A stretch of 64,000 nt of DNA from Syncephalis fuscata. Taxonomy: Eukaryota > Zoopagomycota > Zoopagomycetes > Zoopagales > Piptocephalidaceae. Positions 25,262 to 36,664 of this stretch are shown here, piece after piece; position 1 is the first letter of the stretch; every line of letters starts with the position of its first letter. The stretch is taken from contig JAHLTZ010000016.1 of NCBI GenBank assembly GCA_025786725.1, positions 434,001-498,000 of the forward strand, written 5' to 3'. The notes beneath the pieces were generated by a model. That model worked only from the letters and a program-made list of their open reading frames with translations. It made no database searches and was not told the origin of the DNA. A program made the translations under genes and the position numbers.

Positions 25262-25666
25262 TCTCTTTTATACTTTTACACTCTTTCATTGCTACTTCTT
25301 CTTTCTGTAACTGTTTAATATTTTCTTCATGTTTTTTATTTCTGTGAATTATTTTCCTTACATTAATTAATATCATTTAATCGTTCTTTTTTATTATATT
25401 TAACTGTTTTAACTGTTTTTAATACGCGTCTATACACGTCTATTGATATAACTATGAACAGTTACTGATTTGTTTATGAACAGCATCATCATCATTAAAA
25501 ATAGCTTTCATTGTTTTATTTTATAATTATGGCAAACCAAGGTTGCACACAATGACATGGATGCACACGTGTTACTTGCTATAGCGATATAAAGCATAGG
25601 CCATGACGCAGTAGGCAGCTACAAAACTACTTCATTTTACTTTATTATTTCGCTGGCAACAACACT
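25262..25666. other. Intergenic spacer between regulator and GST
   Basis: T-rich sequence follows the regulator stop (probable 3' end), then AT-rich promoter sequence for the downstream gene. No coding exon is seen. Confidence 0.5.
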
Positions 25667-26464
25667 ATGGCTACCACAGCTGCTACAGACGCTACCGCGC
25701 AAACACCAGTGCTATATGGCTATTTCCGGTCCTCGTGTTCGGCTCGAGTACGCACTGCGTTGCATTATAAAGGCATTGCATTTGATACGCACGTTATAAG
25801 CTTGCTTAAAAACGAGCACCAAGTTGACGAGTATAAGCGACAAAATCCAAATGGTATGGTGCCTATGCTGACGATCGATGGCCATAGCATTTCACAATCA
25901 ACGGCCATTATTGAATATCTTGAAGAAACACGGCCAGGTAATAAACTAGGTATGCGTTTAAACATAACTAAATGACCTGTTGCTACTTTTCCCGTTCTTT
26001 CTACCTATAGAGCCGGCACTATTGCCTAAAGATCCTTGGGTGCGGGCCCAAGTGCGCGTTATTTGCAATATTATCGGCTGTGATATTCAACCAACGCAAA
26101 ATCTACGTCTTCTTAACAAAGTAGGCGATACGAAGACCGAATGGGCTAGCCATTGGATCACCATTGGCTTCAAAGGTATGTATTGCTTTGTAAACTATAA
26201 TCATAAACGATTACTAATACCTGATTAGCACTCGAGATAGAACTGGCCAAGACTGCCGGCAAATACTGTGTTGGTGACGAGATTACTATGGCCGATCTCT
26301 ATCTTCCACCACAAGTATATAATGCACATCGCTTTGGTGTAGATATGAGCCAGTTTCCAACGATTACCCGCATTGATGCCAATCTAGCATCCGTTGACGC
26401 TTTCCGCAAGGCTCATTTCAGCCGTCAACCTGACTGTCCCCCAGAACTTCGTGCACAAGACTAA
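25667..26464 (+). CDS. Zeta-class glutathione S-transferase / maleylacetoacetate isomerase
   Basis: Three exons, 25667-25937, 26011-26175 and 26229-26464, give 223 residues, the usual family length. The thioredoxin-like N-terminal domain carries the diagnostic SSCSxRVR motif (S22-R29), which binds glutathione and includes the catalytic serine, and NGMVPML with the cis-proline. An SQSTAIIEYLEET block contacts glutathione. The all-alpha C-terminal domain includes GDEITMADLYLPPQ. The enzyme would isomerise maleylacetoacetate to fumarylacetoacetate in tyrosine/phenylalanine breakdown, or act on small halo-acids. It is probably cytosolic, as no targeting peptide is obvious. Both introns are GT-AG in phase 1. 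An AATAAA-like sequence follows the stop. Confidence 0.93.
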
Positions 26465-26878
26465 ATCACATTGTTTAATCAAAATAAATATTTGGTTTAT
26501 TCTATCCATTGCTTATTAATACAATCAACACTATCAAATAATCCATGTAAAATGAACCCGAAAACTCTACACAATTCAAAACTACAACTCTATTACTATT
26601 GTTTTGCCACCTATTTGTAAATATCCACATCCATAAATGGTTGGTTTATAATGGTAACAACGATAAATATTTATATATAAAAGTACGCTTAGTCATTAAC
26701 AACAAGTATCGACGATCATTAATTATAGCAGGTACTATTAATGATACGTGTGTATGACAACAATAATGCTAATCCATTGCTCATGCAGCTATTGTTAACG
26801 CATCTTTTACAAATCAGCAAAAATGAATTAATTAAGTAAAAGAAGAGTACACACTCTTGGTAGTTTGGATTGTGTTGA
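26465..26878. other. Convergent 3' intergenic spacer
   Basis: AT-rich sequence between the convergent ends of the GST gene and the DPBB gene. It holds nothing beyond probable 3' untranslated regions. Confidence 0.5.
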
Positions 26879-27997
26879 TCAACAGCCACGCCAACTGATA
26901 GGCACACGGCCAGCATCTTTATCGGCAATCTTAAGATAAGCACCTTCAGATAAATCGACATCGCCTGACTTGCAAACCGGGCATTTATCAACGATCTTAA
27001 CTCGAACCTTACCCAAAGGTCCAGTTACCAAAATACAAGCACCACAGACCGGACTATTGGCCGGATGTGCATAACCACCAAATTGCGGTGCATTCTATAT
27101 TGTTCATTAAATTAATTAGTTAATTAGTTGATTAGTTAATCATTATTATTATTATTATTATTATTATTACACTTGCTATTATTCTTGTAATCACTTACCA
27201 TAGCTGCAACCATATCATCTTTTTATAAATCCATCCACAAGCACCGTAGCCTCCTTTAACACCTCCTTCTGGATCATATATGTTCCATCTCCTTTGCCGC
27301 TTAATACTATACCAGGGAATCCAGTATCAAATTTGCCCTTGCCAAATTCATCGCCATTCTGTGTGCCATGACCAATACCGAAATGGCCAAGCACAACAAA
27401 AATAATAATAAAAATAAGGCCTACACCAAATAGACTACCGGTAAATAGAACAGTACGTCGATTACGACGATAAAAGTTAATTAATGGTGCCATAGTACCA
27501 GTGGCCGGCGGACCTGTATAGCTAGGTGGTAAAATGGGCAATGGTTTGTCAGCATAATAATTAGATGCTGCTAGCCGATCAACAGATTTATGCCAATCGT
27601 CTAATCCAGCATCATTCGACTGTGCTGATAGTGGTTGGTGGTGATGTGTACGCATGGCTGCTTCATTGGTATGACTGGACAATGAATGCTCTGTTGCCAC
27701 TGCGCCTACTGTCGCAGACGATGGCATTACTCGGTGACCGTCACGGCTAGATGTATTATTTGGTACTGGTACCGGCAATGGTCGATGCCGTGGTGGCGGC
27801 GGTGGTGGTGGCCCATGTCGAGGAAAGTGCCGTGGCCGCTCTCTCATTTCTGAATTAGCATTTGTCGACAATAAAGTAGCGCTATCATCGTCATCGTCAG
27901 GCATGGAACGTAGGCTGGCTAGTGAAGTAGCCGTCGACAAATTCCCTTCCTGTCCCGCCAGACGTGCATGATGATGCTCATTTAAAGGACTCGACAT
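26879..27997 (-). CDS. Membrane-anchored expansin/RlpA-like double-psi beta-barrel protein, frame broken twice
   Basis: Minus strand. Exon 1 is 27997-27199 and exon 2 is 27094-26879. The N-terminal 190 residues are polar, with a Pro run (GPPPPPPPRHRPLPVP), then a single transmembrane helix (TGSLFGVGLIFIIIFVVLG), so a type II membrane protein or signal anchor. The C-terminal part is a DPBB domain: a GACG motif, DDMVAAMNAPQFGG, CGACILVTGP, VRVKIVDKCPVCKSGDVDLS and a final RVPISWRGC. Fungal relatives are secreted or wall-associated proteins of uncertain activity related to expansins and cerato-platanin-like barrels. Continuous reading fails at about 27275-27283 (ATATAT) and 27220-27224 (a five-base A run on this strand), each looking like one lost base. 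It may be a recent pseudogene, or the assembly may have errors. The intron contains an (ATT)n tract. Confidence 0.75.
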
Positions 27998-28573
27998 TGT
28001 ATTAAATAGCCAAAAAATATAAAGTTAATGAACAGGTTTTAAGTATATAGTGAATTAGTTGCCAATACAATTGGCAAGCTATTACGTTGAGTAGGATTGA
28101 ATGTCAAGTAGTGGTGTCAATAGTGTTATTAATAAGCAATAGTAATATCCATCTATAGAATGTAGATTGATATTACGATGACTATTAGCGAATATAGTAT
28201 TTGTAAGGTGATTGAAGGAGAAAATAACGGTAAAAACAAAGGCAAAATGTGCTGCTTAATGTAAACTCTAGAATAATACAATGACGGAGTTCGTAGAACT
28301 CAAGGCAGTGTCACGTGATACATGTATACATTGATATAGAAAGAAAAGAAAACGAATGATACATTTGAAATGAATCGAAAACATACAAGCGCCATTATGA
28401 TGCTTGTTCGCATATATGTGTAGTATATCTAATGAATATAAAGAAATATCCGCCCAATTTCTACGTAATCATTGCCTGCCCACAGGACTTGGAACGACAC
28501 CATCTTCTTATTTGACTGCAGAGTAGAACGCGGCGATCAAAAGGCCAATGCTGGTTGGTTACTAGCCACGACG
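27998..28573. other. Intergenic spacer between DPBB gene and RAD6
   Basis: Promoter of the minus-strand DPBB gene and 3' region of the minus-strand RAD6 gene. No coding exon is supported. Confidence 0.5.
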
Positions 28574-29171
28574 TTACATCCAAGACGCCTCCACGGTTTC
28601 GCGTACTCGTCTCACGTATTCCTTTCGGTTTTCGCGATACAATGACGCTGCTTCAACATTGGCCGGACTATTCGGGTTAGGATCGTGCAATAAACTTTGA
28701 ATTGAGGTAAGAATGGCTGCAACATCATACGTAGGCGACCATCGATTCTGTAGAATATCCAAGCAAAGATCGCCGCTAGCATAGACATTAGGATGGAACA
28801 TTTGAGAAATAAACTTGACGGTTGGCGGCTTATTAGGATAAGTTTCATCAAACTGTAGCACTAATTTAAAAGTACCATCTTCAAAAGGTGTATCGCCTAA
28901 ATCAATAAAACGTTATTATTATTATTATAGTAATTATAGTAATTAGTTGATTAGTAATAATGCATGGGTAAGTGATTTATTTATGCGTATTCCATCGTCT
29001 TCTATGACTGACTGACTGACTGACTGACTGTATATTCTTACCTGGACCAAAGATGACGGCATTCCAAACCATAATATTGTCTGGACAGGGTGCACCTGAT
29101 ACACCACTGGGTGGATCCATTTGCAAACGCTTAAAGTCGCGCATCAAACGACGACGGCATGGAGTAGACAT
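28574..29171 (-). CDS. RAD6: Ubiquitin-conjugating enzyme E2, RAD6/UBC2
   Basis: Two exons, 29171-29042 and 28896-28574, giving 150 residues, the length of UBE2A/RAD6 without an acidic tail. It begins [17 protein letters not shown] and contains the [25 protein letters not shown] catalytic block with the active cysteine at C88, plus the usual [16 protein letters not shown] segment. RAD6 transfers ubiquitin to histone H2B (with Bre1) and PCNA (with Rad18), and to N-degron substrates (with Ubr1). It acts in nucleus and cytosol. The intron is 145 nt, long for this genome, and carries a (GACT)n microsatellite at 29005-29030 next to the donor. The gene was recognised from the full-length match, with no oddities. 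Confidence 0.97.
29005..29030. repeat. (GACT)n microsatellite in the RAD6 intron
   Basis: About six copies of a tetranucleotide directly downstream of the donor site of the RAD6 intron on the minus strand. Confidence 0.9.
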
Positions 29172-30980
29172 AGTGACAGTACTACTAAATATATACGAAG
29201 AACAATAGATGGGTTTTGCTGTTGTTGTTATGTAGATGAGTTAAATCGCACGATAGATGACTAAGGAATAGGTTTTTTGGCTATAAGGACTATTTGTAAT
29301 GCAGGAAACAAAAGGTAAATGAAAAGTGTTGAACAGTCCGCGTATACTTGTACTATAGAGTAGTAATTTAAGAAAGAAGATAGGGATGGTAGAGGTGTGT
29401 GTGTGTGTGTTTATGCATGTATAAGAAATGTGCATGTGTGGGTCATAGTGACTTGTATTTTAATGCAAAGATATAATGGATTAAAACTAATAAATTAGAA
29501 ACTATTAGGCTTTACGAAGGGGTAGATCCCTTCTATTATTAATACAATAATTAGTCTTTTTTCTTTTTTTCTCTTTGGGTGGCTGTCCCTACGCTCTATA
29601 AAGATGCGATGTTGCTACTTGCACTACATTCATTCGCCACCACTCTTCTTTCTCATTATTGTCGATATATGTTTATACACTCTTTTTTATTATGTTATAT
29701 TATGCTAGTTCCTGCCATGTACCTATCGAGTAAGTAGTAACTTACTATGCTACTGTAGCAACATGCCATGTTGGTCAATACCATGAATGTTATTAGTGTG
29801 ATGATACCCATTCTTCTTGCATTTGTCCTATCGACCTTGAGGAGACCAAACACCCAACGTCATTTCTGCTTGCAGAGATGGCGTCACACTTGCCAGTGTA
29901 CCTTTTATCTGACTATTCATTCATGACATTGATCAATAGTGTGTGTGTCTGCACATAGCATTCATAATGACATTATTAAGCATAACTAACGTTAAATCTT
30001 TTAGTTTAAAGCTACTTTATTGACACGGTCCACTACTGTACACTACTCTGCACTCGGTAAGTATTCTGCTGTATCCTCTTTTTGTTTGTTTTATTGCTAT
30101 GATGAAAGAACATATCCCAATTCGCAGTTTCCGCCAAAAGGCGCTTTGCCTAATGCTGGTCAAATTTCTTCCTTGGATGTCTGAGCGTTTTTCTTATTGT
30201 TGTTATTGTTGATGATTAGATTGTTGATGACCAATGCTAATCCATTGATTTTGTTACTGTAGACCATTTAATAAACTCCAGATAATGCTATAGGTTAGTA
30301 TTATTTTATTTACATTAATAGTTTGGTGGCAATAATGATGATAGCACAACCAAATAATATATATAGGAAGTGCCGTCTTAGTGACGTATTTACGTCGTGA
30401 TTAGACAGGTTCCCTGAGAAACTGCTACTATTCATTAAATGCCTTTAATAATGCAGATAATAGAGTATCAATAGCTAACAATCCTTTTTGCTTGCTTGTA
30501 TAGGTGACGTGTGTTATAAATAATGTTAAATAAAAGCGCTATGCAATGATAATTTCTAGATAATAATTTATTCAAAATACCCATTTTGCTACTTATTGTT
30601 ATAATTGTGTTTATTGTTATCTATTCTTATTACACTTATTGTTTCGTTGATAACATTGTTATATAATTATATTTGCTTTTATGGGGTTGGTTTTTATTCT
30701 GCCTCTTGAACAACAATTCCTTCATCTGTATTTCAATTTGTTCAGTCTTTTTATGTACAATGTGATTCGATTTATAATTTGTAGCATCTCATTTATTAAT
30801 TAAATGAAAATAACCTTTTTTTACTAACATTAAACAATTTATTAATCATTTAATGTGATTTGGGTGTCAAATAACTATTTTCAATATCATTCGCGCAATT
30901 GAACTGCACATTCAATCTATTGAACATGGAAACAAGTGGTGAGTTTTATTTAATCATCACATTATTACATTTATTGTTTT
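29172..30980. other. Intergenic region without a supported gene
   Basis: AT-rich with simple repeats ((GT)n near 29396-29411). A short motif at 30322-30332 (TTTGGTGGC) matches the outer end of the inverted-repeat element that follows. No coding exon or RNA gene was recognised. Confidence 0.4.
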
Positions 30981-31832
30981 GTTTGAGGATCAAATGACTA
31001 AATTTGATAACATTCTTTTTATTGAACATGATGATGAGTGGTGAGTGACATCAATCATCAAATACTCATCATCATAGATTTATTATTCAGTATGCATATA
31101 TCATCACAGTATATGTTATTACTATGTATACCCGTCACTTTGCTTGATTATCATTAAAATCATAACTAATTGAAATGATCTAGTTTATTTATAAATAATT
31201 TTAATAAAGCATAACTTTATTTATATTCATATTATTTGTTCTACCAATATAACTCAGTAAACAAACTAGGTGCGATAAGTGTATTTTTATTAATAAAAGA
31301 GCTGGAACCATACCGACAACGGTTATAGACAGCGTATAGCCAATATATAATAAAATAATAAACACTATAATGAATATGCAATATTGAACGAGATTAGCAA
31401 TGTTCAAGCTATGGAGCATATATGCATGAACAGATGAGCGGAATTAGTCGACATTTATTAATAATAATGTTAGAATAAAAATAAAACCAGTTTTTAGATA
31501 GAGCAAAACTAGATGAGTATAAATCATATGTAATATTATAAGTGTACGGTAAGAAAGTATAAAAATGATGTTGAAGTTATAGTGCATATAATGCAATGAG
31601 TGGAATGAACAAAGTATATTGCCGCATATAAACAATAAAATGTGTCTAGTGTATCGTAGAATGATACATAGTAGTGTGGGACAGAATGGGAATGATATAG
31701 GTAAATGGTGGATATATGCATACTGGATAACGGATCTATGCTGATGAGTATTTAATAACTGATGTCACTCACCACCTACCATCATGTTCAATAGATTGGA
31801 TGTTATTAAATGTAATGATTTGGCCACCAAAC
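30981..31832. mobile_element. Non-autonomous terminal-inverted-repeat element (MITE-like), about 850 bp
   Basis: Arms of about 125 nt at 30981-31105 and 31708-31832 are imperfect inverted copies. They share GAACATGATG, GGTGAGTGACATCA and AGTATGCATATATC in opposite orientation. The interior has no transposase, only short AT-rich frames. Parts of the arms and interior recur at 41463-42398, 52150-52290 and 54198-55133, so this is a dispersed family. Whether a separate transposase mobilises it cannot be seen here. Confidence 0.6.
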
Positions 31833-32627
31833 TATTCTAGATTATTAATGAATTGTTTAATATTAGCGTATTGCAAATAATACAAATAAATCACTAATAT
31901 TATGGTTAAAATAAACAGTGTCAATGTAACTGTATTAAATGTAACCAACTGTAATATGCTAATAGCTGTAAAAAATATATTATATTTAATTAATAAGCTA
32001 AATAAGATATATTACAACATGCTACTATTCTACTTGGAGTAAAATAATAAACATATCACTAACATTACATTAGTCTTACGTGACTTGTAATAAAGCTTGT
32101 TAGTATTTGATATATCAAATTCGGTTGAAGTGGACTTTGAGCTCAAAGCTTAAAGTAGTTAAATAGTTGCAATAAAATAAATTGTTTTTTGTTATAATAA
32201 GCAAGGTGTACCTTTGTATTTGTGTATCACCACTGCATATTATACTAATGTTATTTAATGTTTTTGTTTTTTTGTTTTTTAATCTATTCTTTTATCCATT
32301 GACAAGATGCTTGCAAAAGTGCGTTTTGGTACGCAAATACATGCTACTAATATATAAATATAGCTAACCAAACAAAGTTAATAATTGATTTAACTGATTG
32401 TACATGTGAGACAATCACAACAGTAGCAAACTATTTTTGCCCAAACAAAAGGCAGACAATTGAATACGGTTAATAAAAGTGCAAGTATCTACTGGTTTCT
32501 AAATAGCACGAAAATAAAATGTAAAAAAAACAATGAAAATGAAACTGCAGTTGAACAAAAGTTCGATCCAAACATGCAAGTAGAAACGCAATTAATATGG
32601 ATGCAAAAATGCAGACATGGAAGATTA
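31833..32627. other. Intergenic spacer
   Basis: AT-rich sequence between the repeat element and the 3' end of the second Zn2Cys6 regulator. Only short unsupported frames are present. Confidence 0.5.
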
Positions 32628-35600
32628 TTAAGAGGGGCGACCTTGTTGGGGGAGTAAGCTGATAGGCAGGGATGGCATAGGAGCAGAAATATTAGATGAT
32701 GGTGCTGTAATGTTATTGTTGTTAGAATTAGTAGTATTGCCAAATGAAATAGGCCCCGCAAACATGGATTGTAGGCCACTACTATTCGATGTTGCCACAA
32801 TTGGCCTATTTGGCATGGGACGAACTTGAGGTATTTCTGCCACGACACCGGCACTTGACTCAGCTCCAGACACGCTCATGTTAGGCAATCCCCATTGATT
32901 AAGATAGGTTTGCCATGCATTTAGATCCAAGCTTGAAGGCATGCCCCAAAATGCACCCGATTGGTTGTTATTGACCATGTTTATATTGCCATTCGATGCA
33001 GCCGAGTTATTGTTAGACTGATTTGAAACAGAGTTCATTAGTGGCGATGGGCCTGCCGACATAGCCGGTAACGATACAGAATGCTGGCTAAGATGCGGTG
33101 TTAGCTTGTCTGGTGATGATGTAGACATGGCCGAGGTAGGCATCGACATAGATAGCTCAAATGGCGTCTGTGCTTGTGGATTTGACATCATTAGGGCGGC
33201 TGCGGCGGCTGCTGCGGCTGCGGCCTCAGGATTGTTATTTACACCTTGGACACCTGGAATGTTGAATAATGCATTGGCTGCATCAGATAACCCGTACGAT
33301 GGCGGGAATAAAGATGCATTTAATGATGAAAGGCTAGAGTTAGAGCATTGGCCATTTGTGGTAGCGGCAATGCCAGCAGCTGTAGCTTCAGCCGATTCAG
33401 ACCCTTGTGTGTAACCAGATAAATGATTGGCCATTGAATCTACAGGTGAATCCAAGAATCCATGTATCGATGTAGGTGATTGAGACTCAATTTTGAGCAC
33501 TCCAGCCGATGTGATGGGACTTGTACCAGGTGGCGATAACTGCTGATCATTAGGCACTGTTACACAATCAGGTAGCTTTGTATTGCTTCCAGAACGTGCC
33601 TTAGTACCTGATGCAATACGTTTGTTTGTTCGACGTGACGCGGCCATTGATGTATTGCCGTAGTCAGCCTCGGTTAGACGAATACCACGTACTTCCATCA
33701 AATCAAGCAGTATTGCCCGGCATTGCTTGGCAGATAGCCAGTCTTTTTGCACTTCCTCTAATGCACGTAGTCCTAGTGCCAAATGGCCACGAGCTGGTCG
33801 ACAAATGGCCTCATCCGGTGCCACTGCATTGTTTAAATGCACCATACTGGCTTGAAATAGCGAATAACCAATAAAAATAATACCATGGCATCGTAGATAG
33901 CCACCCACACGCATGCAATCAGCAATTCGTGTAATGCGTTGAGCAGCATCACAGCAAATACGGAACGAGCTCCATCCGCCTACATTCGCTTTTTGTTGCT
34001 GTTGCTGTCCTTGCTCTTGCTCCTGCTCCTGCTCTTGCTGTTGTTGTTGTTGTTGTTGCTGTTCAGCAGGTGTTGGTGGATTTTCAACTACTTTTGCCTT
34101 TTCTTCTTGATTTTCTATAGAATAATAATAATAATAATAATAATAAACAGTTAGCTATATTAAATTATATAAATTAGTTACATACCATGCTGTGCTTGTT
34201 CAGTATCATTTTTAGTAGCGGTAGGTAATACAATTAATGGTCGATGTAGTAGGATACGCGTTACGTCAAAGAATATATGTAATAGTCCGGTGAATGGTGA
34301 TATTGTCGTAGAAGTATAAGTAAAGTCGTCTTCTCGATAATGATATGGAGTAGGCAGTCTAGCTATCCAAGTATCCAGTTCAACATCCATACGACTTGCT
34401 ACTTCATAGAGATTGTTACGGGCGGCACGTGGCCCATAAACATTTCTTAATACCTTGGCCATCAATTCGGCCAACTTGATCAGTTGTATGTAGTACAGTA
34501 CTGGTGACGGTTTGGCATTAGAATTAACAGATAGTTGGGCATTATGACTTGGTGATGTTAAAGATGCAGGTGGATTAGGGCCGGCATGTCCTCCTGGCAA
34601 TGCTGCGGCTACGGCCATGCTATGATTGGCACCACGTCGTTGTCGATAAGCTGAACTGACGTTAGAACCACCACCATTGCTAGAAATGTCACTGGATACA
34701 GATCGTCGATTTGGAGAGCTATTGTTTGGTACCAAGTTCGTTGATGCCTCTTCAACATCAAGGTCCATTTCTTCGTCCTCATCAATACGTGGTAGCTGTG
34801 CGTCGATGTCTCTTTCGTCGATGGCTAACGGTCGGCCTAAAGCAGCACTTGTCATACTATCAACAACAAAACATGCCCACCAAACACGACGTCGAGTTTC
34901 CTTTTCAACTCGATCCAGCCCCTCCAGTCCCCAACGTTCACAATCACGATGCATGCCAAGATCATGAGCCATACGAAATGCCATACCGGCCAATAGCCAA
35001 GAGCTCATTGATTGTGAACAGCCGTGTTGATAAAACGACATAACAATTAACGCCTGCACTGTTGTCAGTTCACTGCGATCGTATTCGTCATCAAGTAGAA
35101 CACGTGCTCGATCAAAAAAGACTTGGCCGGCTGTCAGTGGCTTTCCAGGTTCAGCATATAGTGATGGGTCATTGGCCCAACGGGCGGCAATGGCATAGAT
35201 AGCATTTAATAGCAGTAGCGGTGGTCTTCTTCGGTCACGTAGGCAACGTAGAAATGCTGCTTTATGAACAAATGGATGGAATGGGTGTAGACGCGCAAAA
35301 TAAATACTAATTAGTCGATTAGACATCTCTGGCGGCGGTAACTCGACGTCCGCACGTAATCTACGGAAAGGCGCAGATGGCATTGCAAGATGCTGCAATA
35401 AACGAGAGGCAGCTATACATTTGGTTAGTAGATTAAACGGCTAATAACATATTTGCATTAATAGCATACATATACTGAATTGCTTACCATTTTCCTTTTC
35501 CATGGCAGCATTAGGCATAATACGTCGGTCGACAATAAGATATGCACCACTACTACCGCCCATGTAACGCAAATTACCATGTTCGTCGTATGTAACCTGC

Positions 35601-36664
35601 GTTCTTTGGTTGGTTCGGCTTACCGCTGAGCTATTTTGGGACGATTTTGCCTGCTCTCCTTCGGTCGTACATTGCTCATCGTAATCGTCAGCAATCATTA
35701 CTTCTAAATCAGATAAGCTATCGCTACGTGAACGAGATCTATTACGGGAGTTTAGATCTTCGCCTAGACCATCGTTGGTATGGTCCCCATCGCTTCCTAG
35801 CGCGGCCAGTACCTGCTCGTCCAATCCAAGTCCTTGGGTAGCCTGAGTAAGTAATCGATCCATAGCTTCTAACCGATGTCCCCATGCCATAGTTTGTCGT
35901 CCACGACGGCCACCGCCGTTTCGTTTGTCGTCTTCGTTCATGCCAGCACCTTCATGCACACCATCTTGATCGTTAATATCAATATCAGCCTCGGATAAGT
36001 CGTTGATATTAATATCTTGCATAACACTTTCCAATCGTGGATCATGTTTTACAATACCGCCTAACAGCTTCTCCATACGACGTAGACGATGTTCGATCGC
36101 TTCAATATAACCTTTAGGAGGCCCACGTTTTTTGGCAGCATCCAAGTAAGTGCATTCAAAGTGAAACGCACTACAATTGCCACAAATAGGTCGTACACCA
36201 TCGCAGCGTACTTTCTTACGGCGACATGCGTCGCAAGCACGGCTGACCCGCTGTCGTTTACTAACAGCAGAGCTGGAGGCTTCTAGATGTTGCGCAGCTG
36301 ATGAAGCAGTAATAGATGCCATTGAATGGTTGGCGTTACCGGTAGAAGTAAATCTCATGGATGCCAAAGATGAAGGCTCGCCGGAATAGGCAACGGCACG
36401 CGTTGGTGGTTGAGGTGCTATATTGCCATAAACATTGGTATTCATACCCAGGTTGTTGCCGCTACTGCCGCCAATGTTGCCGGATAGTGCAGAATAGTGT
36501 GGTGAAGGACCAGAGGTCACCGGTGAATTTGCTAGATTAGCTAACTCTTGGTAAGTTCGTTGCGTCTCCATACCCATAGGTCGGGTAGCCATGTTACCCG
36601 GATTCGGCAGTGTTCGCTGCATACGTTCAGGGGCGTAGAAGGAAGGATAGTCGTTGCCAGACAT
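32628..36664 (-). CDS. Zn2Cys6 fungal transcription factor with fungal_trans domain (paralogue 2)
   Basis: Three exons on the minus strand, 36664-35488, 35412-34186 and 34114-32628, in phase, give about 1296 residues. The zinc cluster is at C144, C147, C154, C161, C164 and C171 (RACDACRRKKVRCDG), followed by the same RGPPKGYIEAIE linker as paralogue 1 and a heptad helix. An acidic/RS-rich spacer follows. The fungal_trans domain starts near LISIYFARLHPFHPFVHKAAF in exon 2. A Gln/Glu-Gln run encoded at about 33990-34063 interrupts the domain and is followed by its last helices (ITRIADCMRVGG through GIIFIGYSLFQAS). The C-terminus is Asn/Ser/Ala-rich with a nine-Ala run. It is probably a nuclear DNA-binding activator with unknown targets. 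Intron 2 carries (AAT)n. Confidence 0.92.
34121..34147. repeat. (AAT)n microsatellite in an intron of the second Zn2Cys6 gene
   Basis: About nine trinucleotide copies next to the acceptor site of intron 2 of the minus-strand gene. A similar tract lies in intergenic DNA at 38528-38554. Confidence 0.9.

Noticed and set aside
33106-33414. Ala-rich plus-strand frame
   Set aside because: Antisense to the poly-Ala and Asn-rich C-terminus of the second Zn2Cys6 regulator.
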